Shown: one piece after another, positions 10,347 to 22,068 of the stretch
How the letters are laid out: each line of letters begins with the position of its first letter
How positions within the stretch are numbered: the stretch's first letter is position 1
From: Diphasiastrum complanatum
Taxonomy: Eukaryota > Streptophyta > Lycopodiopsida > Lycopodiales > Lycopodiaceae
Direction of reading: 5' to 3'
Assembly: GCA_029204225.1 (NCBI GenBank)
Contig: CM055106.1
Coordinates: 43,871,003-43,935,002 of the forward strand
Length of the DNA: 64,000 nt
Translations under genes and position numbers: made by a program
The notes under the pieces: model-generated
What the model was told of the DNA's origin: nothing
Databases searched by the model: none
Seen by the model: only the letters and a program-made list of their open reading frames with translations

Positions 10347-11068
10347 TTGGAGCAATGCCAAATAGGATATTCTATCATTATTTTGATTTTTGTTTATATT
10401 TTTCAGATTCACAGGTTACTGTTTCAGTTCTTCAAGAAATTTAGAAAAGGAAGAGTTAAACCTGAGTTTCGACCACCTTGAATTGTCATTTCATTTTATT
10501 TTTCTGTTTTCGATTTTTTGTAGAGTTCGTAAAGTTGTTTATAGTTTGTAAAATGTGTTTAGTTCTTGTTATGTACAGTCTGAAGATTCTGTTGCTATGT
10601 CCAATAATCTCTTGGTTTTCCGTAAGCAAATTTTGATTCATGCTTTTCCAAGAGATGGTTCTATTCTATTTTGTTTTAGTTCTTTATTTCCAAGATTTTC
10701 AAGCTGAATAAAAGCCTGTTCTAAGCTATCCAAGTTGTGTTGATGCTGTCTAAAGACTGTTGCTGACACATGCTGATTTCTCTATGTTCTGCTCATGGTT
10801 AACAACTTGTCGGTGCTGCTATCCGAAGTCACATAATTTTTATGATGCAAAGCCAAGCTTTTAAAGCTGATTTTCCACGTTACAACTGCTCATAACCATG
10901 TCGAAAGGTGTTGACTTTTGGAAGTAGTATATGCTGAAGCTTTATTTGTTAAAACCTGTACAATCAATGCTTTGGCTTGTCAAAGGCTGCAGACTGTGGC
11001 AAGTCAGATTCTCTTCAAAGCTTCAACATTGTTTCCTATTCTCAATGCTTGCAAGCCGCTGCACACTT
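10347..11068 (+). other. Interior of the Gypsy-like element, non-coding
   Basis: About 720 bases, T-rich near 10,480-10,700, with no frame resembling gag, protease, integrase or reverse transcriptase. Nothing else is recognised. Confidence 0.6.
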
Positions 11069-11078
11069 GAGGAGGGGA
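11069..11078 (+). promoter_or_regulatory. Polypurine tract of the Gypsy-like element
   Basis: GAGGAGGGGA lies three bases before TGTGGTGACC, which is taken as the LTR start. Confidence 0.6.
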
Positions 11079-11081
11079 CTA

Positions 11082-12960
11082 TGTGGTGACCTGATTTCGG
11101 CAATTTGTTAATGTTTTTGGCTTTTTATTGCTAAAAATCCTAAGCCTTTTCTCTTACCACAATGCATAAACTGTTATTAGATTGTATCTAGTGCTTTATA
11201 AGAATATACTATATTTGTTTATGCATTAGCTAATTTTTTGAGGAAGGATATTTGAATTTTATGTGACTATTGAAAGGGCTTAACTTTAATTGGAAAGCCA
11301 ATACTTGGAAAACTATTGCAAGGCAGATTCGAATATCATTTTTCTTCAGATATGCAAATGTTCACCTCATGCATTCCTAAAGACCATTTTTCCCATACAT
11401 GTTCTTATGGTTTGAAGGCACTTCTTATTTGCTAAACACTCTATGTAATGGAGGCCTTGCCTACTATCATATTTCAAGGCCCTTCCTTCTATGGTTTCTT
11501 CCACACATTTCTAGTAGGACTAGTGAAGGCAGCGCTCTCTTCCTCTCATGCAGGTCACCAACAAAGCAGTGGTTTCCAGATTCTCCAGTGGCGGATTTTA
11601 GCAGTCAGCCAGCAGGTCAAAGAGCGGCTATCTACAAACAGATTTGGAGGATGTTTTATAGCGCACTATCTTTTTTCAAGAATTCTAGCAGTCAGTTTCC
11701 AGACCTAGCAGCGGTTCTGCTTCTTACCAGTGGTAGCCATCATCGATCTTGCCTCCAATGACTGTTTCCAATGTCTTACAAGCGACTATGAGGCAGTATG
11801 GAGATGGTTTGCAGCGCACTTCTAATGCATACTAAATGGTAGTTCCAGCAGACTCCAATGGCAGTTTTCATGGCAGAGTCTCTCACACATTTTATGAAGA
11901 TGGTTTCTATGATAGTGACTGACCTATAGCCAGACCACCATCACATTTCCTACAGTCGTATGCATTTCATAGAGCCAGCAAGCCGCCGCTCCTCTAGCGT
12001 ATCTCTTCACAAGGCTGTTTCCTTTCACAGGACAACATCTCATGTATTCTAACCACTAGATCTATTTGGCAGCAATGTATCGGCTTATGGAAGCCCTGTT
12101 TCGAATGTCAGATCCTCATTTGCTCTCTCTTTGCAGACAGTTATCAGAGCCCACAGCTTCTAGCACGTTTTTCCTTGGCTATATCATGACAAGCTTATGC
12201 CATTGTAAATCATTCAGACACAATGTAGAATAGAGGCCCAGAAGCTCTATTGGTGCTTTAATATAGATTTGTTGTTTTTTCTATTCATCTACAAGTTCAG
12301 GACCTTTGTGTTCTCTGATTCTTGTATAGAGGTGTAGCAATCCCTCTTCTTTGCAGTGTCTAGACTGTAATGAATATATCTTTGTACTCTGCAAATGGTG
12401 AATACAGATAATGTAAATCTGATTGTTCTGAATCACACAACTTGTTTCTATTGTGAATACCTTATGTGCTTTTCATGGTAATTCATTTCAGTAATAGGAA
12501 GTTTATGGCACTGTATGCTGATACTTATTACACAATGTTTGGACTGGAATTGATTAGTGAAGTGTGTCTAGCCTTCAATCTTGTGATTTGCGTAGATCAT
12601 AGGAGTTAGATTCATGATATGCTACTATCAAGATAACGGAAACACTGTGTCGCTTTCCCTTTTGCCGAAGTATTTGCTTTCTTGAGTCCACTCCCATTTG
12701 AATCTGAAAACCATAATGAAGTATTCAGTATTTTTCTCCTGGGTGTTTTGTTTTCTTTAGAAGGTTGTATAGGCAGCCCCTTGTGGAAACATCTATTAAT
12801 GAGCAGTTTGCAATCACTTCTCTTCTCCACTCCATTCATTCTTAGTTATTTATGGTTTTGCACTAATAATGACAGTATTAGCCTTGTATTGATCTTTAGT
12901 AGGAACAATACCCATTTATACTACAAATATCAATCATTTTGCTATTGGTATGCCGCGACA
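11082..12960 (+). repeat. Gypsy-like 3' LTR (~1.88 kb)
   Basis: Starts TGTGGTGACC after the polypurine tract and ends GCGACA. The part from about 11,726 on matches the first LTR. The front 645 bp has no second copy in the window because the first LTR is missing that part. The LTR start is inferred from the polypurine tract. Confidence 0.6.
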
Positions 12961-13254
12961 AGATACACGAAATAGAACGACTATATTGTCAGTTTGGTTT
13001 TAGAGTGAGATCATCAGTGTCTCGCTCGTTGGTGACTTGACTCTCTGCTCTTTCGCTGTGTTCTGCTTGTTGGCAGACTTTCATGCACAGCTATGGTATT
13101 TTTGCTTTCTTACTCTATTCGCTATGTCTCTCTCTGTTTCTTACAGATCTCTGTATTCACTATCTCTCTTCTCACAGTTATGATCCAGAGAGGATTGTTT
13201 ATACCTCCACTATGTGGAGTTTACAAGATAGCTACAAGTAGAATCACAAGACTA
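12961..13254. other. Unassigned spacer
   Basis: Pyrimidine-rich text with several TCTCTCT runs. A plus-strand open frame at 13,093-13,287 has no recognisable features. Its right edge may contain the diverged continuation of the copia fragment that follows. Confidence 0.4.
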
Positions 13255-13534
13255 GTTAACGGAATAAACAACACATCCTCCAAATGAACATTCCTATTTG
13301 TAGAGAGAGAAATAGAAATTGTGCCAATCCCTTTGATTGCACACTCACCATCATTGGTCGTGTAGATCACCCTCTTGTCATCTCCATCTGCCAACAAAGA
13401 AGTGAAGTACTTTTTGTGATAGTCATGTGTGAACTTGCTCCACTATTAATCCACCACTGATCTAGATCTCCATCATTAGCAAGCATACATGAAGACATCA
13501 CAAAAGCATCATCATTTGCATCTTGAACATCCAT
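13255..13534 (-). mobile_element. Copia gag/protease fragment (family H, broken)
   Basis: The minus strand translates to a stretch with SGASSHMT, then VIYTTNDGECAIKGIG and LEDVLFIP, the protease region of a plant Ty1/copia polyprotein. About 90 residues are recognisable. No LTR or primer site could be tied to it. Old and heavily decayed. Confidence 0.7.
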
Positions 13535-14356
13535 TGCTGGACCCTTTCTGTACCTCCCTAATCATAGTGATCAAGAGGACAAGGTTAGGGTTTGGATCTC
13601 CAACCGAGTGAGTTGTCGTCTAGTACGGGCTTCGATCCAATGGGGAGGGAGTTAAACTACAGATCTAAATGGGAACTAGACCTACCAAGGGTGTCAATCT
13701 TGGCATATGATCTGATGGTGGATGGCTCAGTTTGGAAATAGGGTGCTTGACACTCTCCTTGACTCTTTTTAAGGCTTTGATATGTGAAGATCCTTTTCTT
13801 GGATCTTGGCTTTTCTTGGGCATTTTAGACTCTTTGAGCTCTAAACCTTCTCCTCTTGAGGCTTAGCTTCTCAAGGGAGGGGAACAACGGAAGTAGACTA
13901 ACTAGAGATCATAGTGATCTCTCAAGAATGTTTTTAACTTCTATTTTACTCTTGTGTACTTTTGTGAATTATGAGGATGAAAGCTTATGCTAATGATCTT
14001 CTTTATTGTGATAGCATGATTGGGAAATACATTCTAGCATTCATCATCCCACAACCAAACATACAATGGAAAAGAGAAGGACTTCACATAAAAGAAAAGG
14101 TAGGAGGAGGAAGCTTTACCTCTCTGTCTCTCATAATCTCTAATCTTGCAAATGAAAACAGATTACAAAATGGTGTCACATCCCTACTTATAGACAAAGT
14201 TAGAGTTAGGGTTTTTGGTTCAACCCAAAAGCATGTGCAATAACTTAACTATCATAAAAGTTTAAATATCCAAATTGCAATTTAGAACTACTCGGTTCCT
14301 TCTTTATTTTGGCCCTTTGGTATTTTAGATCTATCTCTACTTCTCGCGCCTTTGGC
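13535..14356. other. Unassigned DNA
   Basis: No convincing gene. A 90-residue plus-strand open frame (13,971-14,243) lacks any recognised motif and has codon use like the surrounding non-coding text. Several GATCATAGTGATC-type short palindromes are visible (about 13,566 and 13,910). Confidence 0.4.
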
Positions 14357-14581
14357 TTACGAGTACAGTGCAACAATTAAAGGTGTCTGACATTGTATCA
14401 CTAATGGATCTAATTTGTATGCTAACTCGGCCATGATTTTATTCCCGTTGTCATAAAATTTGTTGGGGAGACGTTGGGCTTTGTTTTCACTCGTTGGCCA
14501 GTCTGCAATCTTGTTGACCTTCTGATATTGGCTTTCCCAATGAATTTGGATTCTGGAACTCCTTTTATTGTTCGTCAACAT
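14357..14581 (-). pseudogene. Possible RNase H-like fragment
   Basis: A 74-residue frame includes IHWESQYQKVNKIADWPT. This faintly recalls the C-terminal RNase H text 'H..R..N..AD.LA' of plant retroelements. The match is by eye to a short degenerate motif only, and the assignment may be wrong. Confidence 0.25.
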
Positions 14582-14946
14582 TCCTTGGCGTAGTTCGGCG
14601 GCATGATAACACTATTAGAAGAATCTTTATCAAAATCATCCATTAGAAGAATCTTCACCAGAATCTTCTAACATGCCCCCACTACAATTTTGGTGACAGT
14701 CCCTTGGCACCTACATATGTCATTGGCATTGGCATGTGTGGATGTGAAACCGTTGCAAAAGAAAGCGTACTAACAAGAAAGGGGGGGAAATGTGGCAAAA
14801 AGTGAAGAAAATTTTTACAATGAGGTTGAGCTGCAAGGGGGAAAAAAGGAGGTTGTATATGCATAGGGAAATAAATAAAAAGAGAAGAAAGAGGAGAAAA
14901 ATGAGGTAATGGTGAAAAACAATAAAATAAAGTTGATTCCCTATAT
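14582..14946. other. Unassigned DNA with a short direct repeat
   Basis: CATTAGAAGAATCTT occurs twice within 14,610-14,670. The rest is AG-rich on the plus strand (14,760-14,940) with no coding signal. Confidence 0.4.
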
Positions 14947-15309
14947 TTTTTTTGGATTTTTTTTTTTTTTTGAAAAAGAAAGTTGTTTTATTGACGCTTT
15001 TCCAGTTGTTTCCTAGATTTACTCTAGCTACCTAAATGGGGTCATTTAATGGAAACACTATCTTTGTAGGACATTCTTACAGATTTAAACAAACAAAAAC
15101 TGTCTAAGCGAGCTAGTCTGCCTACTCGATCTTTCTAAATTTAAAATCATCTTGTAAACGGCTGATCTAACTGGCTAAGTTGTACTGATCTTATCTAAAT
15201 TTCTGATCTAGCTATTCAATTTATCTAACTATTCTAAACTGAAGTAGAACACTAAGGATCTAACTTCTAACTCCTATGGATCCAGATCTAAACTACTACC
15301 AAGATTTAA
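14947..15309 (-). other. Retroposed 3' end with poly(A), minus strand
   Basis: Read on the minus strand, a ~340 bp transcript-like stretch ends with the polyadenylation signal AATAAA (about 14,985-14,990), then 15-20 bases later a long A run (poly-T on the plus strand, 14,948-14,972). This is the signature of a polyadenylated RNA copied into DNA. It lies directly at the cut end of copia copy B1. No coding sequence was recognised, so it may be the 3' UTR of an unknown gene or a short non-LTR tail. Confidence 0.45.
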
Positions 15310-17087
15310 CTAATGTGGTGTCATGTGAGGAACACCAGATTTACATGTCCTGTTCTGGATGTATGCAGCTGTAGCTACTACTTCAGCCCACAGTGCCCTT
15401 GGAGCCTTCGAATAGGCCATCATGCATCTGGCTGCTTCCATTGGGGTCCCATTCTTTCGTTTAGCAACACCATTGTGTTGCGGTGTGTAGGCTGCAGTTC
15501 TTCTGTGAATGATGCCATGATCATTGCAGAAGTCAATGAAGCGATTCGAGATATATTCACCACCTCGATCGGTTCTGATTTGCTTCACCTTGTTGCCTGT
15601 GCATCTCTCAGTCCAATGTACATATTTTGTGAATTTATCGAGTGCTTCAGATTTATTCTGAATAAAATACACTCTGGCAAACTTGCTATAATCATCAATG
15701 AAGGTTATATAATATTTTAAATCTCCTACTGAGATCACGTTGAATGTACCGCAAATGTTAGAGTGCACCAGCTCCAGAATCTTTGTTGTTCTGTAGGAGT
15801 CTTTGATTAATGGTGTGCGTGACATCTTGCCTTTCAAACATGCATCACAGGTGGCCGAATTGGTTGCATTCGCGATGCTGACCCCTGTTATTGCTCTATG
15901 ATGACTTGCCTGATAGAGTGCCATTGAGTTCATGTGGCAGAGTCTTCTGTGCCACAAAGTGTCTGGCGAGTCGTCATGAGTCTGATGTACCTGATATGCA
16001 AGTAGGCGTACCTTCAGATGTTATAGGTTCCCTTTCCTTCTTCCTTGAGCAATGAGAGTGCTGGTGCTGACATCAATCAAGTTGCATGCTTCGTTAGAAA
16101 ACGTCACACGCATTCCTGCATATGCTATTCCTGCTATAGAGAGCAAGTCTTGTTGCAGAGTTGGCACGAATAGAACGTCTTTGAGTCGTCTATCTCTATC
16201 GTTGGTGTTGAGCCAGAGTGAACCAATACCGTTCACTTGATGTCTGGATCCATCTCCAAGAACTATGAATCTTGAGGGATCTGCACTTCTGAAATTAGAC
16301 ATGATTTGTCTTGATGTCATGAAGTGCGAGGTGGCTCCCGAATCTAGGATCACCTCGTGCGTGTCAAACATTGATGTTGCACACACATCTTCACAGATGT
16401 AGGTGGTCGACAATTTTTGTTCGTTCTTTCTTCGCCCATCTTCGAGCTCTCGGGCTCCTCGACATAGGAAGAACTATTATCGTTCTCCTGTCTGTTCTGT
16501 GCTGATATGTTTCTTGGGTTCTGGTGGCAATCCATGGCTGTGGACTCAAAAAGTTACGTTACATAGATTTCAAATTTGAGTGTTTTGATTGGTCCATGTG
16601 TAAGAAAAATTTGAGAAAAAATATATAAAGAATCTTTACAAAGGGTCTTTTTGGAATTTAGAACTCCTCTAATGTATGTGAGCTACTTCTCAGCTGATAC
16701 TGCATTCTCTGCTCCTGAGTTGTGTGATGATAGAAACAGATCCTTGATCTTTCTCACGAAAGAGGTGAGGTCTTTTCCATCCCACTGTAGATTCGTTAGC
16801 TGATCTTCCAGCATCATAATCTGACTTTCTGATTTGGTCTAAAATCTTGTGAGCAGTGTATCCCACATCTCCTTAGTTTTGGAGAGTATTGCCTTGTCGT
16901 TTTTCTCCCTCCATTCGCATAGCTCCTTGCATGTTGTCGTAGGCATTTCTTTTGTGCCATCCACCCAGGGGAAGAGTCCTTTGCCCTTGAGTATCAAAGA
17001 TGTCTTAACTTTCCAGGCTAGAAAGTTATATCCTGAAGAATTAAGTATAGTGCAGATCTTGTTCTGCATGCTGCTGATTGAAGCCAT
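15310..17087 (-). pseudogene. Copia gag-pol remains of B1
   Basis: Gag N-terminus MASISSMQNKICTILNSSG starts at 17,087. The protease motif DSGATSHFMTS is near 16,345, and the GAG-pre-integrase motif WHRRLCHMNSMALYQ starts at 15,957. The integrase text includes IRTDRGGEYIS and TPQHNGVAKRKNGT. It ends within the integrase. The B2 copy at 19.5-21.0 kb is a close relative. Confidence 0.8.
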
Positions 17088-17189
17088 TGCTTCTTGAAGT
17101 CTATTTTTTCTTGTCGTTTGGTTGATTGTCTGAATGCTTGGTCTCTTGTATCTGCTAGTTTCTCGGCTATGTCAGAATATGACAGGGTG

Positions 17190-17234
17190 GCTCTGATACC
17201 ACTGATGAGAAATCGAGTCAGTGCTCTGATACCA
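17190..17234 (-). promoter_or_regulatory. Two tandem primer-site motifs of B1
   Basis: GCTCTGATACCA (minus-strand TGGTATCAGAGC) occurs at 17,190-17,201 and again at 17,223-17,234, each followed by CTGATG. B2 has a single copy at 21,137-21,148, so B1 carries a ~33 bp duplication of the LTR/primer-site junction. Confidence 0.8.
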
Positions 17235-17237
17235 CTG

Positions 17238-18262
17238 ATGGGAGTCAAGCGGTGCTCCAATACGAATGATGAGATTTGTGAGAAGAAAAATTCACAAAAA
17301 TATTCGCGACTCTCTTTCGAGATTCGGATGGAGTTCAGATGCGTTCGCTGCGCACTGTCAGCTGAAACACTCCTACAATTCTCCAGAGGGTAGTAAGGTA
17401 CTACTGATCTACATTCATAAAATTAATATAGCATTTGACTTCATTTCAACCAAGGTGTGGAATTCAACAAGAAAAACTCAGACATATTAAAATAAACAAC
17501 ATAAGCATTCGACATTCAAGATCAGACACAACCAGAAAATAATCTATATTGACTTTCTCTGATTTCTTCAAGGCACTACATGCGAATCCACGTAGTGCAT
17601 TGGCGTGAGAGAAGCACGGTTCTCTCACGAGTATTAGTCTTGCTTTACTAGCGGAGAATCCGATCTTCTGATCCTAGACAGAATTGTCTTCTCACATGCA
17701 GGCGGAGCTTCTGTCGGTTTTTGTCTTGATTGCTTACTAGCATCAGACTACTTCTTGTTCTTCTTTCTTACATGGTTACACACTGTGTATCTTATTGATA
17801 TATGTCAAGTATTATTCAGCAAGTACAGTATCTCTATGAAAATCTAAGATTAGAGTGATTAACCATCTACAACTAACCATAGAATTACAAGAGTGGTAGT
17901 TCAGCCACAACCTAGGGAGTATCTGCTGATGTCATGCCATCACGTCAGATCTTTGTACTTCTGGTACTTGCGTGATATTTGGTGGTACTCCTTGGAGCGC
18001 GAGGACGAAAACGGGTTTCGTTTCCACTGTTGGTTTCGTTTACCTCGTTCGTCTTTCTCTCGTATAGGACCGCAAGGGAATCTCGTTCGTGGATGTTCAT
18101 GTTCACAAAACTCTTCGTGTTTTGTGTCTTCGTGTTTTGTGTCTTCGCGAATATGTTGGTCTTCGTCTTTGTTGACTTTCGTGTTCGAGTTTCGCGAACA
18201 TGTTCGAGTCGAGGGGCCGCAAGCTAGCAAGGCTTTGTATTTAGAAACACTTTGATTCTTCA
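17238..18262 (-). repeat. 5' LTR of B1
   Basis: Starts TGAAGAATCAAAG at 18,262 on the minus strand. It shares a long, diverged alignment with 21,152-22,068, including CCACGTAGTGC and the CpG-rich TTCGCGAACATGTT motif. Confidence 0.75.
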
Positions 18263-19452
18263 TGCACTTACCAGCTTCCTTGAGAAGTTCATTGGTAACA
18301 TTCATCTTTATCATGTGTAGAGCCTTCTTGGCCCTATTGTCATACCTCAATTGATCTTGTTGTGTTGCTGGTCTCTCCTCCAAACCTACAACAATATCCA
18401 AAACATCATTCATCTCAAGAAGTGACTCAATCCTCACTTTGCACAATGAATAGTTACTTGAGGTAAGCCTATCATTGGCTTCCAACATGACTCCAATTGA
18501 GGTTGCCATGTAGCAATGACCTGATCTTCTCTTTAAACCTGCTTCAATGCACAAAGCACTCCTTTGAAGAACAACAAATGCTTTCAAAAGAAATCACCAA
18601 GGTTTGAAACTATCTTAGAAATTCTCTTCTAGCACTTATCCAAGCAAATCAACACATAGAATCATGGAATCTTGATCAATATATGATCTATCCTCAATCT
18701 AATGACTTTTGCCACTTCCTAAGATTGAAACACACTCAAATAAAGTCCAGCAATCTCACTATCTAGAGATCCAATCAAAATTAGGGTTTTGACAAAATCA
18801 CAAAAAATTGACTATTCCAAATCTACATGCAAATGTTGAAAATTTGATATGCAATCTATAAGCCACTACTTAGGCTGATCCAATGATCCAAAAATCGGCC
18901 AAATCCAGTATATGAATTCAAAAATTAGAATTGATCAAGTATATTGAACTATTTAGTGTTTTGATCTACAAAAGATCCAATTTACAAAAGCAGAAAACTC
19001 GATTTTGATGTAGAATCCTCTCTAGCATGCTCTAGACTTGATATCTTCACCAAATCATTGATAGATCTGATTTTCTCCTTCATAACCTGAAACACAAGCT
19101 CTGATACCATGTGAAAGATTTCAGATCCTTAAGATCCAATCTACTTGAATGATCTTTGGTTAGAAAGAGAAATACACTAATAATCTCACCAATGTACAAA
19201 AAATCAGCTTCTACACACAAAATGAGATGCACACACCAATAGAACTTGATCAAACTTGAATGAAATGAAAAAGTACTATTGTTGTCCATACAAAACCAGC
19301 AAGCTACTATATTTCACACATGTGAATCCAAAAATAGCAAATATAGATAATTCTATACATATAATTGCAAGCAATCACCAAGATAGTGCACCAATGTATA
19401 GTAGAACCCAAGAGAACCATGTATAAGCATGAAATGAGATAGAGGGACAAAT
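18263..19452 (-). mobile_element. Ty1/copia element D, 5' part only (broken)
   Basis: On the minus strand: incomplete LTR (19,452-19,110, ending TTTCACA), primer site 19,109-19,098 (TGGTATCAGAGC), a leader of about 0.6 kb, and the first ~80 residues of gag starting at 18,509 (MATSIGVMLEANDRLTSSNY, related to family A gag). It is cut by B1 on one side and by B2 on the other. The LTR matches the family D LTRs at 48 kb and at the window start. Confidence 0.75.
19098..19109 (-). promoter_or_regulatory. Primer-binding site of element D
   Basis: GCTCTGATACCA on the plus strand, directly after the LTR end on the minus strand. Confidence 0.8.
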
Positions 19453-21136
19453 GGAGTGCATGACATCTTACCCTTCGGACATGCATCACAGGTAGTCAAA
19501 CTGGTTGCATTCAAGATGCTGACCCCTGTTATCGCTCCATGATGGCTTGCTTGATAAAGTGCCATAGAGTTCATGTGGCATAGTCTCTTGTGCCACAGAG
19601 TGTCTGGCGAATTATCATGAGTCTGATGCACCTGATCCACAGGCAGGCGTACCTTCAGGTGATATAGATTACCTTTTCTTCTGCCTTGAGTGATCAGGGT
19701 ACTGGTACTGGCATCAATCACGTTGTATGCTTCATCAGAAAATTTCACACGCATTCCTACATCAGCTATTCTTGCCACAGAAAGCAAGTCTTGCTGTAGT
19801 GTAGGCACGAATAGAACATCTTTGAGTCATCTGTCTCTGCCATTGGTGTTGAGCCACAGTGAACCAATACCTTTTACTTGATGTTTGGATTCATCTCCAA
19901 GAACTATGAATCTTGAAGGATCTGCACTCTGAAATCAGACATGATTTGTCTTGATGTCGCGAAGTGTGAGGTGGCTCTTGAATCTAGAATCACCTCATGT
20001 GTGTCAAATGTTGATGCTGCACACACGTCTTCACAAATGTAGGCGGTCGAACAATTTCTGTTCGATCTCTCTTTGCCCATTTTTGAGCTCTCAGGCTCCT
20101 TAACATAGGATGAACTATTGTTGTTCTCCTGTTTGTTCTGTGTTGATTTGTTCCTCGGGTTTAGGCAACAATCGCTGGCTGCATGACCCTTCTTATGGTA
20201 GTGGATACACTCAATCTTTGGATTGAGCCAACATGTATCAACTGTGTGCCCATCTCTTCTGCATCTCATGCAAGTCTTCTTTTTTCCACCTTGTTGTTTC
20301 GACCTCCATTTGCACTTCTAGTTGCCTTTGTTGGTCCCCTCTGCTTGCTGATCACGATCATGCCTTTGATTTGACTCCCTCTTAGGCTTGAATTGTTTCT
20401 TGGATTTTTCTTTGTTGTTGTAGAGTGTCTGGTCATAACCATCATTGTGATCAAGGTGCTCTCTAGCCTCGGCTTCCTATCAAATCGCGACAATTGTCTT
20501 TTTGAGTGTCGTTGTAGGGTCTTTCACAAGCAGGGTTTTGGTTGTCTGGAAAGATCTAGGTAAGGCTCTCAACAGGTAAGTGAGCTGCTTCTTAGTTGAC
20601 ACTGCATTCTCTGCTGCAGAGTTAAGTAGTGATAGAAATAGATCTTCCATCTTCCTTACAAAGGAAGTGAGGCCTTTCCCATCCCACTGTAGATTTGTTA
20701 GTTGAGCTTCCAGCATCATTACTTGACTTCTTGATTTCATTTGAAATCTCGTGAGCAGTGTATCCCACATCTCCTTAGCTTGGAGAGTGTAGCCAGGTCA
20801 AGTGTGAGACTATCTTCGATGGATGAAGATAGCAAGGCTATTGCCTTGTCATTTTTCTCCCTTCACTTGCATAGCTCTTTGCTTGATGTCATAGGCATTT
20901 CTTCTATGCCATCCACCCAGGGGAATAAACCTTCACCCTTAAGTATCAATGATGTCTTAACTTTCCATGCTAGAACGTTAGATCCTGAAGAATCAAGAAC
21001 TATACAGATCTTGCTCTATATGTTGTTGATTGAAGCCATTGCTTATGAAGTGTGATCTCTTGTTGATGGTGTTTACTTGAATGTTTGGCCTCCTAGATTT
21101 GATAGCCTTTGGCTATGTTAGATTATGACAGGGTAG

Positions 21137-21148
21137 GCTCTGATACCA
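21137..21148 (-). promoter_or_regulatory. Primer-binding site of B2
   Basis: GCTCTGATACCA on the plus strand; single copy, unlike B1. Confidence 0.8.
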
Positions 21149-21151
21149 CTG

Positions 21152-22068
21152 ATGCAAATCGAGAACGCGAACTCGAAATACAATGAGATGATTCCAATGG
21201 ATTTCATATATGATTTCTGGTCACTGCCAACTGTATCATTCCTACAGTCCTCCAGAATGTAGACAGACACTGTTGTACTACGTTAACAAATTAATGTAGA
21301 ATTCAACATAATTCAAACCAAGGTGCATAATTAAATGAACAAGGGAATCAGACACACGAATAGCAGCAAACTAATTTACATTCAAGATCAGACAAGATAA
21401 GAGTGATATGTGTGCAACGATTACAAAACTCATCTATTGATTCTTCTGATTCTTCAAGCACTGCATACAGATCCACGTAGTGCGTTGGCGTGAGAGAAAT
21501 ACAGTTCTTCCACAAGTGGATCTACAGATCCTATGCAGAATTGTCTGGCAAGCAGGCGGACTCATATTCTGTGTTTTCGTCTTCTTGCTTACTAGCATTA
21601 GACTACTTGATGTGTATGTATCAAGTATCATCCAGAAAGTATATAGTCACATCGTGTAAATTCTAGATTAGAGTGATTAAACATCTACAGCTAATCAGGA
21701 ATAACAAGAGTGGTAGATTAGCCACGACCTAGAGTGTATATGCTGACGTCATGCTATCAGATCAGATATCTGTACTACTGGGTACTTGCATGATCTTGCT
21801 GGTCCTTTTTGGAGCGTGAGGGCAGAAAAAGGTGTCACGACGTTTTTCGTGTCACTTCGAGTCATTTGACTTTCTCGTCGTCTAACTTTCTCCTGCTGTA
21901 CCGTGAAAAAATCTCTTTCGGAAATTTTTTGTGTTCGTGTCTTTTCGTCAGGGTGTTCGCGAACATGTTTGCTTCGTGTCTTCTGACTTTTGTGTTTGCA
22001 AACTTTTTCGTCAGAGTGAGGGCTGAAAGCTAGCAAAGCTTTGATGATAGAAACGTTTTGTTTATTCA
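21152..22068 (-). repeat. 5' LTR of B2
   Basis: Starts TGAATAAACAAAACG at 22,068 on the minus strand and ends near the primer site. It aligns with the B1 LTR along most of its length but is clearly diverged. Confidence 0.75.

Larger units (their letters stand above)
9092..12960 (+). mobile_element. Gypsy-like long-LTR element with a minimal interior (broken)
   Basis: A direct repeat pair (9,092-10,322 and 11,730-12,960) flanks a short interior. A tRNA-Asp-type primer site follows the first repeat, and a polypurine tract precedes a 3' LTR that begins further left at 11,082. The first LTR is incomplete because element X occupies its front. The interior is only about 0.76 kb and shows no gag-pol, so this is a non-autonomous or internally reduced element. 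The Athila-like primer site is the only family hint. The two LTRs differ at a modest number of sites, so it is older than A2/A3. Confidence 0.7.
15310..18262 (-). mobile_element. Ty1/copia element B1 (broken)
   Basis: On the minus strand: LTR of about 1.02 kb (18,262 down to about 17,238), a doubled primer site, gag, zinc-knuckle region, protease, GAG-pre-integrase and most of integrase. The copy stops there without reverse transcriptase, RNase H or 3' LTR. It sits in the gag of element D at 18,262/18,263. It is broken at several points and is only moderately similar to B2, so it is old. Confidence 0.85.
19453..22068 (-). mobile_element. Ty1/copia element B2 (broken)
   Basis: On the minus strand: LTR 22,068-21,152, primer site 21,148-21,137, gag (about 21,040-20,270), two zinc knuckles (CMRCRRDGHTVDTC and CIHYHKKGHAASDC, about 20,275-20,180), protease (about 20,000-19,810) and GAG-pre-integrase (19,650-19,455). 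It ends abruptly at the family D LTR. Same family as B1 and B3. Broken in several places. Confidence 0.85.

Noticed and set aside
10011-10481. 156-residue hydrophobic frame that could suggest a membrane protein
   Set aside because: It runs across the LTR end, primer site and interior of the Gypsy-like element, and the second LTR copy shows the same text interrupted.
13971-14243. 90-residue frame as a host gene
   Set aside because: No recognisable motif or neighbouring gene structure; length is within chance expectation for this composition.
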